NCBI GenBank assembly: GCA_905067535.1
Contig: CAJHIR010000043.1
Location: forward strand, 1-9,120
DNA length: 9,120 nt
Direction: 5' to 3'
DNA from: Candidatus Argoarchaeum ethanivorans
Lineage (GTDB): Archaea; Halobacteriota; Methanosarcinia; Methanosarcinales; EX4572-44
Notes under the pieces: model-generated
The model's database searches: none
The model's input: only the letters and a program-made list of their open reading frames with translations
What the model was told of the DNA's origin: nothing
Position numbers and translations under genes: made by a program
Shown: positions 5,839-9,120 of the stretch, piece by piece
Layout of the letters: each line of letters begins with the position of its first letter
How positions within the stretch are numbered: position 1 is the first letter of the stretch

Positions 5839-5845
5839 TTTATAA
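5839..5845 (+). promoter_or_regulatory. TATA box of the DUF2551-purD-argF operon
   Basis: TTTATAA in the context AAGATTTATAACCC lies 63 nt before the DUF2551 start. Initiation near 5867 would give a leader of about 40 nt. It lies in a 104-bp gap after mptE and is the only good box there. The three following genes are separated by 26 and 5 nt, so this promoter probably serves them all. Confidence 0.6.
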
Positions 5846-5908
5846 CCCTTGCATAGTTATGAGTAAGATATTCAATGAACTTTGAGAACAGGATACTAAG
5901 GAGTGATG

Positions 5909-6214
5909 ATGCTGAGCAAGACTGATGAGCGCATCAGAGAGCGGACAAAGAGGTATCTAATACACGATGATACAAACGTTAGAAAAGCTGTTTTAAAATT
6001 ATTTTTAGAAGATAACACATTTACTACAGAAGCTATTTATAAATATCTTACATCAAAGGATTTTGATATGAATTACCGCGGCGTTTCTGCCATGGTAGGA
6101 CTTATGAACACCAGACTGGGTGTCCTTCGTATAGATGTAACGGGCAACCATAACATATATTCTTTGAAAAAAGAGTATAAAGAAACTGTAAAAACGATAC
6201 TTGACAATTATTAG
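5909..6214 (+). CDS. DUF2551 family small protein, probable winged-helix fold
   Basis: 101-aa soluble protein resembling the DUF2551 family of methanogens: YLIHDDTNVRKAVLKLFLED (16-35), TTEAIYKYL (39-47), YRGVSAMVGLMNTRLGVLRI (57-76), then YSLKKEYKETV. The succession of helices followed by LGVLRI-x-GNHNIYSLKKEY looks like a winged-helix DNA-binding domain, with the last part as the wing; this reading is mine and no function is known to me. AAGGAG at 5898-5903 leads three possible starts (GTG 5903, ATG 5906, ATG 5909). The third has the best spacing (5 nt) and is chosen. It is the first gene of a probable operon with purD (26 nt later) and argF, so a regulatory link to nucleotide or arginine synthesis is possible but not shown. 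Confidence 0.78.
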   Translation: MLSKTDERIRERTKRYLIHDDTNVRKAVLKLFLEDNTFTTEAIYKYLTSKDFDMNYRGVSAMVGLMNTRLGVLRIDVTGNHNIYSLKKEYKETVKTILDNY

Positions 6215-6240
6215 AACTATAAAAATCGAGGCGATATGAT

Positions 6241-7545
6241 TTGAATGTATTATTAGTAGGTGGTGGAGGAAGAGAACACGCCATTGCAGCAGCAATAAAA
6301 AAAAGCACACACGAGGTCTTACTATACACTGCAATGTCTAAAAAAAACCCAGGGATTACAAAACTATCAGAGGACATACTGCTGGTAAAAGAAACCGATG
6401 TTGACCGAATCACAGCTTATGCAGCAGAACACAACATTGAGCTTGCATTTATAGGGCCAGAAGCACCACTTGCAGCAGGAATAACTGACAAACTGCAGAC
6501 GCATAATATCAGTGTGTTTGGGCCAACGAAGGATGCTGCACGAATCGAAGTTGATAAAGCATGGACAAGGAACTTTATGAAAAAACATAAAATCAAAGGT
6601 TGTCCTATATTCCAGGTTTTTGATCAAACACAGGCAGTAGAGGCTCACAGGTTTATAGACGAGATAAAAGATGTAGTTATAAAACCAGCAGGGCTCACCG
6701 GCGGCAAAGGCGTACGCGTGATGGGCGACCATTTCAATACCACTGAAGAAGCAAAACAATACACTGATCAGGTGCTTAAAAAGGATAGAGTGGTAGTCGA
6801 AGAACGTCTTATTGGTGAGGAATTCACACTCCAGGCATTCAGTGATGGAAAACACCTTGCATTCACACCAGCAGTGCAGGATCATAAAAGAGCTTATGAA
6901 GGAGACAAGGGGCCAAATACAGGCGGCATGGGATCATACAATGATGCAACTGATGTACTGCCATTTATGAACCGTGATGACCTTGACTCCGCAAAAGAAA
7001 TTATGCAGCAGACAATAGATGCATTAAACAGCGAAAATATGAGCTATAAAGGAGTTCTTTATGGACAGTTCATGCTTGCAGATCACCCAACGGTAATTGA
7101 ATACAACGCTCGCTTTGGAGACCCTGAAGCGATGAATACCCTGCCACTGCTTCAAACAGACATCATCGATGTTGCACAGCATGTGGCAGATGGTACACTG
7201 AACAATCTTGATGTAACTTTCGAAGAAAAAGCTTCTGTGTGCAAATACATGGTGCCAGAAGGATACCCGGAGCACCCCCTAAAAGACAGCGAAGTAACAA
7301 TAACATCGGTTGATGATGCCTTGTTGTTTTATTCAAGCGTATACGAGAGGGATGGTAAGATTTATACCACAGGCTCTCGTGCAATTGCTGTTGTTGGTAT
7401 TGCAGAAGATTTAAGAAAAGCAGAGCAACGTGCAGAAAAGGCGGTGAATGGCATCCAGGGGCGGTTATATTCCAGGCACGATATAGGTACAGAGCAGTTA
7501 ATCCAGCAGCGAATTGACCACATGAAGGTGTTACGGAAGGGGTAA
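6241..7545 (+). CDS. purD: Phosphoribosylamine-glycine ligase (GAR synthetase) PurD
   Basis: 434-aa ATP-grasp enzyme that joins 5-phosphoribosylamine and glycine with ATP to give glycinamide ribonucleotide, the second step of purine synthesis. Motifs in order: N-terminal VGGGGREHAIA (6-16), IGPEAPLAAG (71-80), the ATP-grasp KPAGLTGGKGV (148-158), VEERLIGEEFTLQAF (186-200), QDHKRAYEGDKGPNTGGMG (213-231) and the metal-binding EYNARFGDPE (287-296); a C-terminal domain follows. The length matches the family. The start is TTG at 6241: the family's first residues align there, GAGG lies 9 nt before it, and no ATG in frame is available nearby. A two-codon ORF ATG-ATT-TGA (6236-6244) overlaps this start. 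argF follows after 5 nt. Confidence 0.97.
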   Translation: MNVLLVGGGGREHAIAAAIKKSTHEVLLYTAMSKKNPGITKLSEDILLVKETDVDRITAYAAEHNIELAFIGPEAPLAAGITDKLQTHNISVFGPTKDAARIEVDKAWTRNFMKKHKIKGCPIFQVFDQTQAVEAHRFIDEIKDVVIKPAGLTGGKGVRVMGDHFNTTEEAKQYTDQVLKKDRVVVEERLIGEEFTLQAFSDGKHLAFTPAVQDHKRAYEGDKGPNTGGMGSYNDATDVLPFMNRDDLDSAKEIMQQTIDALNSENMSYKGVLYGQFMLADHPTVIEYNARFGDPEAMNTLPLLQTDIIDVAQHVADGTLNNLDVTFEEKASVCKYMVPEGYPEHPLKDSEVTITSVDDALLFYSSVYERDGKIYTTGSRAIAVVGIAEDLRKAEQRAEKAVNGIQGRLYSRHDIGTEQLIQQRIDHMKVLRKG

Positions 7546-7550
7546 AAGAG

Positions 7551-8456
7551 TTGAAACATCTTCTTTCTATCAATGACCTGACACATGAAGAAATCAACAG
7601 TTTACTTGATAAAGCAGATGATCTCAAAGAAAAACGAAAGCGTGGAAAGATAACAAGGGAACTCGAACATAAGACTCTCACCATGCTCTTTGAAAAAAGC
7701 TCTACACGCACACGCATATCCTTTGAGGTGGCGATGCGTGAACTTGGAGGTGGCAGCATATACCTGAACTTGGCAGACACACAGCTTGGACGCGGGGAGA
7801 GCATCGCAGATACTGCAAAAGTAATATCAAGATATGTTCATGCTGTGGCTGCACGGGTTAACGACCATCACACCCTCGTTGAGCTTGCAGAACACTCGAC
7901 CATCCCAGTTATCAATGCACTATCAGACATCGAGCACCCATGCCAGCTGCTTTCTGACCTGATGACCATCAGGGAGTACAAAGGACGCCTGAAGGGACTT
8001 ACTTTATCGTGGATAGGCGACGGTAACAACGTATGCAACAGCGCCATCCTTGCATGCAGTCTTGAAGGCATACACATTAATATTGCAACACCAAGAGGTT
8101 ATGAGCCAGACCAGAACATCGTAATGCAGGCAAGAGAACTTGGAGGAAGCATAACACTTACAGACAATCCGGAGGACGCGGCAGCAGGGGCAGACGTACT
8201 TTATACAGATGTGTGGGTGTCAATGGGTGATGAAGCAGAAACCATGAAGCGATTGAATGACTTCAAAAAATACCAGATAAACAGTAAGCTGCTACAGCAT
8301 GCAAAAAATAATGTCACAGTACTGCACTGCCTTCCGGCACACAGGGGAGAGGAAATCACTGGCGAGGTAGCAGATGGACAGCACTCGGCAATCCTCGACC
8401 AGGCAGAAAACCGACTGCACACACAAAAAGCATTGCTGCTATCATTGATAAGGTAA
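7551..8456 (+). CDS. argF: Ornithine carbamoyltransferase ArgF
   Basis: 301-aa cytosolic enzyme that forms citrulline from ornithine and carbamoyl phosphate in arginine synthesis. The signatures are complete: the carbamoyl-phosphate loop STRTR (51-55), HPCQ (129-132), SWIGDGNNVCNS (153-164), the ornithine-specific SMG loop in DVWVSMGDE (220-228) and HCLPAHRGEEI (259-269). The SMG loop and HCLP set it apart from aspartate carbamoyltransferase. The start is TTG at 7551, fixed by the family N-terminus and by AAGGGG 8 nt upstream, which overlaps the end of purD (gap 5 nt); translational coupling with purD is likely. Carbamoyl phosphate feeds both arginine and pyrimidine routes, and purine synthesis shares glutamine use, so the pairing makes loose metabolic sense. 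Confidence 0.97.
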   Translation: MKHLLSINDLTHEEINSLLDKADDLKEKRKRGKITRELEHKTLTMLFEKSSTRTRISFEVAMRELGGGSIYLNLADTQLGRGESIADTAKVISRYVHAVAARVNDHHTLVELAEHSTIPVINALSDIEHPCQLLSDLMTIREYKGRLKGLTLSWIGDGNNVCNSAILACSLEGIHINIATPRGYEPDQNIVMQARELGGSITLTDNPEDAAAGADVLYTDVWVSMGDEAETMKRLNDFKKYQINSKLLQHAKNNVTVLHCLPAHRGEEITGEVADGQHSAILDQAENRLHTQKALLLSLIR

Positions 8457-8462
8457 GACAAT

Positions 8463-8529
8463 CTGCACAACTTCGTTCTGCAGAAAATAACTATCAACTG
8501 CATAATTCTTGATTGTGCTAGCAATCAAG
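8463..8529 (+). repeat. Structured repeat, right copy (hairpin - 24-nt linker - hairpin)
   Basis: Read on the plus strand: hairpin H1' (8463-8483; CTGCACAAC, loop TTC, GTTCTGCAG; 9-bp arms with one C-C mismatch), a 24-nt linker (8484-8507), then H2' (8508-8529; arms CTTGATTG/CAATCAAG plus a T-G closing pair around GCTA). The linker is identical to that of the left copy. H2' differs from H2 only in the loop and in one pair that goes from C-G to U-G, so pairing is kept. It begins 7 nt after the argF stop and ends 17 nt before the tRNA-Leu gene. It may be a 3' UTR or processing element of the argF transcript, a small RNA, or a mobile repeat. Confidence 0.85.
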
Positions 8530-8546
8530 AGCACATAAAACATAAG

Positions 8547-8631
8547 GCGAGGGTTGCCCAGCCAGGTCAAAGGCGACAGGCTTAGGACCTGTTCTCATAG
8601 GAGTCCGCGAGTTCGAATCTCGTCCCTCGCA
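8547..8631 (+). tRNA. tRNA-Leu(UAG): tRNA-Leu, anticodon UAG
   Basis: 85-nt class II tRNA. The acceptor stem GCGAGGG (8547-8553) pairs with CCCTCGC (8624-8630), with A as discriminator base at 8631. The anticodon stem ACAGG/CCTGT encloses the loop CTTAGGA, giving anticodon TAG (8583-8585), which reads CUN leucine codons. A long variable arm follows (about 8593-8607), as expected for tRNA-Leu, then a T-arm with GTTCGAATC. No 3' CCA is encoded and no intron is present. I see no clear TATA box at the proper distance, because hairpin H2' of the repeat occupies that place, so the tRNA may be processed from the argF transcript. Confidence 0.95.
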
Positions 8632-8900
8632 CTATTATTGAATGCTTCTTTGAACTCTTCACAAAGATTGTTTATGTTTTCTAATGCTTCAATGACTGCC
8701 TCGATCGGGTCGTGATTGTCAGTTGTTCTCACAAACAGTATCGGGTCACCAATGGTTACGTGTTTAATGTCGTAAGTTGCCACATCAACACACTCGTTTG
8801 TAAGAAGTTCATTTTTAAGAATATTTAATAAACTGTGGGTTTCTCCACCGATATGAAGTTTCAGGTCGGTATCTGTTTTACTTAGAATTCTAACTTCCAT
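8595..8900 (-). CDS. rpoL: DNA-directed RNA polymerase subunit L (Rpo11)
   Basis: 101-aa small subunit that pairs with Rpo3 in the assembly platform of archaeal RNA polymerase, corresponding to eukaryotic Rpb11/AC19 and related to the bacterial alpha subunit. Family pattern: GGETHSLLNILKNELL (18-33) and TYDIKHVTIGDPILFVRTT (42-60), then the long C-terminal helix PIEAVIEALENINNLCEEF (65-83). The normal domain ends near residue 90. The last 11 residues (ARDEIRTRGLL) are encoded by the antisense strand of the tRNA-Leu gene, and the stop lies inside the tRNA. TCAGGAG about 10 nt before the ATG fixes the start. It follows csl4 by 17 nt, an arrangement common in archaea. Confidence 0.93.
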   Translation of the reverse strand: MEVRILSKTDTDLKLHIGGETHSLLNILKNELLTNECVDVATYDIKHVTIGDPILFVRTTDNHDPIEAVIEALENINNLCEEFKEAFNNSARDEIRTRGLL

Positions 8901-8917
8901 TTTTTGTTTCTCCTGAC

Positions 8918-9120
8918 TTATATTATGCCTGTTCCGTAGTTTACTGATGTTTTTCTTGTCTCTTTATTGCCGCATGATTTGCACACCAGTTTGACGCCAT
9001 TTTTATATAATTGCTGCCTGCACTTTGAACAGAAGGCTTTCATCACTCCAAGTTCCTTCCCTGCAGTCGTAAGCCTCATACTTTTAACATCGATCACTTT
9101 TGCTTTTACAATATCAAAAG
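8918..9120 (-). CDS. csl4: Exosome RNA-binding subunit Csl4, C-terminal part
   Basis: The last 66 residues of a gene whose 5' part lies beyond the right edge. They show the end of an S1-like domain (FDIVKAKVIDVK) and a C-terminal zinc ribbon with C30-x2-C33 (CSKC) and C46-x2-C49 (CKSC), ending NYGTGII. This matches archaeal Csl4, a cap subunit of the RNA-degrading exosome that binds substrate and recruits DnaG. The neighbouring rpoL, in the same direction after 17 nt, supports the call because csl4-rpoL is a frequent archaeal pair. The numbering refers to the visible fragment only. Confidence 0.88.
   Translation of the reverse strand, partial: FDIVKAKVIDVKSMRLTTAGKELGVMKAFCSKCRQQLYKNGVKLVCKSCGNKETRKTSVNYGTGII

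Noticed and set aside
6053..6413. Minus-strand open frames opposite DUF2551 and purD
   Set aside because: They are antisense shadows of well-supported genes, with compositions driven by the opposite coding strand.
7163..7804. 213-codon minus-strand open frame across the purD-argF junction
   Set aside because: It covers two enzymes with complete motif sets on the plus strand. Its sequence is Ser/Arg/Leu-rich, as expected for an antisense frame.

Overview
The window is archaeal and most likely comes from a methanogenic or methane-metabolising euryarchaeon, with Methanosarcinales as the best guess. The evidence is the gene content: RNA polymerase subunit Rpo11, exosome subunit Csl4, archaeal SepF, the archaea-specific pterin kinase MptE (used for tetrahydromethanopterin/sarcinapterin), a DUF2551 protein and the Arv GTPase cluster. 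Archaeal features of expression also fit: TATA-like boxes (TTTATAAA) about 30-65 nt ahead of start codons, GGTG/GAGG ribosome binding sites, TTG starts, and a tRNA gene with no encoded CCA.

Layout, left to right. Positions 88-2269 on the minus strand carry sepF, then a 417-bp gap rich in hairpins, then a tight arvA-arvB-arvC cluster: a small Era/Ras-like GTPase, a DUF2073 protein and a zinc-ribbon DUF2072 protein. Homologues of this trio drive extracellular vesicle formation in haloarchaea. A divergent regulatory gap (2270-2547) separates sepF from the plus-strand genes: an MFS transporter (2548-3642), a class I FbaB/DhnA-type fructose-bisphosphate aldolase with a clear TATA box (3723-4802), mptE (5145-5804) preceded by an unusual 342-bp stretch that is open in the same frame, and a probable operon of a DUF2551 protein, purD and argF (5909-8456). 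A tRNA-Leu(UAG) follows at 8547-8631. Pointing toward it on the minus strand are rpoL (rpo11) and the 3' end of csl4, which runs off the window edge. The rpoL stop codon lies inside the tRNA gene.

How the genes work together: the left block concerns membrane remodelling and division (SepF anchors FtsZ to the membrane; ArvABC makes vesicles). The middle and right blocks are core metabolism (sugar phosphates, methanopterin cofactor, purine and arginine synthesis) and information processing.

The least explained signal is a repeated structured element. Two hairpins joined by an identical 24-nt linker occur at 1698-1762 (minus) and 8463-8529 (plus), 6.7 kb apart in opposite orientation. In each place the element lies downstream of, and co-oriented with, a protein gene. 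In the left copy it continues into two more hairpins. Differences between copies largely keep the stems paired, which suggests either a small RNA/3' UTR element or a miniature mobile repeat.
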